In this document: positions 21,270 through 21,318 of the stretch, piece after piece
Layout of the letters: the number at the start of each line of letters is the position of its first letter
How positions within the stretch are numbered: position 1 is the stretch's first letter
Origin: a virus
IMG/VR virus record: IMGVR_UViG_3300037245_000460
Location: 1-21,318 of that record
Direction: 5' to 3' (one strand)
DNA length: 21,318 nucleotides
Translations under genes and position numbers: made by a program
The notes under the pieces: model-generated
The model's input: the letters and a program-made list of their open reading frames with translations, nothing else
Told to the model about the DNA's origin: nothing
Database searches by the model: none

Positions 21270-21318
21270 TTATTTGGTTTCTTCGACTGCTTTTTCTAAA
21301 AATATATTCATAGCGTTA
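21270..21318 (-). CDS. possible C-terminal end of another minus-strand gene
   Basis: A minus-strand frame enters from the right edge and ends at a TAA (21272-21270); its last residues would be NIFLEKAVEETK. It stops 28 bases before the endolysin start and could be the preceding gene of a short minus-strand operon. Only 15 codons are visible, so it may be chance. Confidence 0.3.
   Translation of the reverse strand, partial: NAMNIFLEKAVEETK

Overview
The window is the late (structural and lysis) half of a tailed-phage or prophage genome with a P22-like gene order: small terminase, large terminase, portal, scaffold, coat, head-tail adaptor, gp10-like tail hub, three ejection proteins and a tailspike. 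Short-tailed (podovirus-like) morphology is inferred from the gp10-like plug protein, the ejection trio and the absence of tail-tube, sheath and tape-measure genes. The host is most likely a Gram-negative bacterium, perhaps a gammaproteobacterium: the lysis genes are a small holin and a T5-type L-alanyl-D-glutamate peptidase, and Shine-Dalgarno sites are classical. The DNA leans AT-rich. I cannot name the species. No integrase, repressor, replication gene, tRNA, CRISPR array or insertion sequence is visible.

Layout. 1-1466: the end of a cut-off gene, three small genes (one with a signal peptide or lipobox) and two very small genes; a 15-bp perfect palindrome lies in a gap at 1110-1124. 1456-3437: terminase small and large subunits. 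3438-3518: a gap with a promoter-like sequence overlapped by a palindrome. 3519-8252: portal, a small helical protein, scaffold, major capsid protein and a Bbp16-like capsid cement protein, followed by a weak hairpin. 8304-12603: small head protein, SU10-like adaptor, gp10-like tail plug, a 108-aa connector, a fibre or needle-like protein with a jelly-roll-like end, and a small beta protein. 12604-12696: a gap with a promoter candidate and an inverted repeat. 12697-16741: three ejection proteins in the order of P22 gp7-gp20-gp16, the first ending in an S74-type chaperone domain. 16752-20309: a small beta protein, a BspA/DUF285-type repeat protein, a beta-helix tailspike and a 28-codon ORF. 20314-20694: holin. 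20751-21241, opposite strand: endolysin followed by a 30-codon basic ORF; the right edge holds the possible tail of another minus-strand gene.

How it works together. The terminase packages DNA through the portal into a shell built from scaffold and coat and stabilised by the cement protein. The adaptor and gp10-like plug close the head. The three ejection proteins leave with the DNA to bridge the envelope. The tailspike and the BspA-like protein are candidates for binding the cell surface. Holin and endolysin release progeny. Translation is tightly chained: nine junctions have the form TAATG, where stop and start share a base. Overall this is a fairly ordinary late module; the less usual parts are the mix of P22-like tail and BPP-1-like head genes, the S74 domain on an ejection protein, the reversed endolysin, and several micro-ORFs and palindromes.
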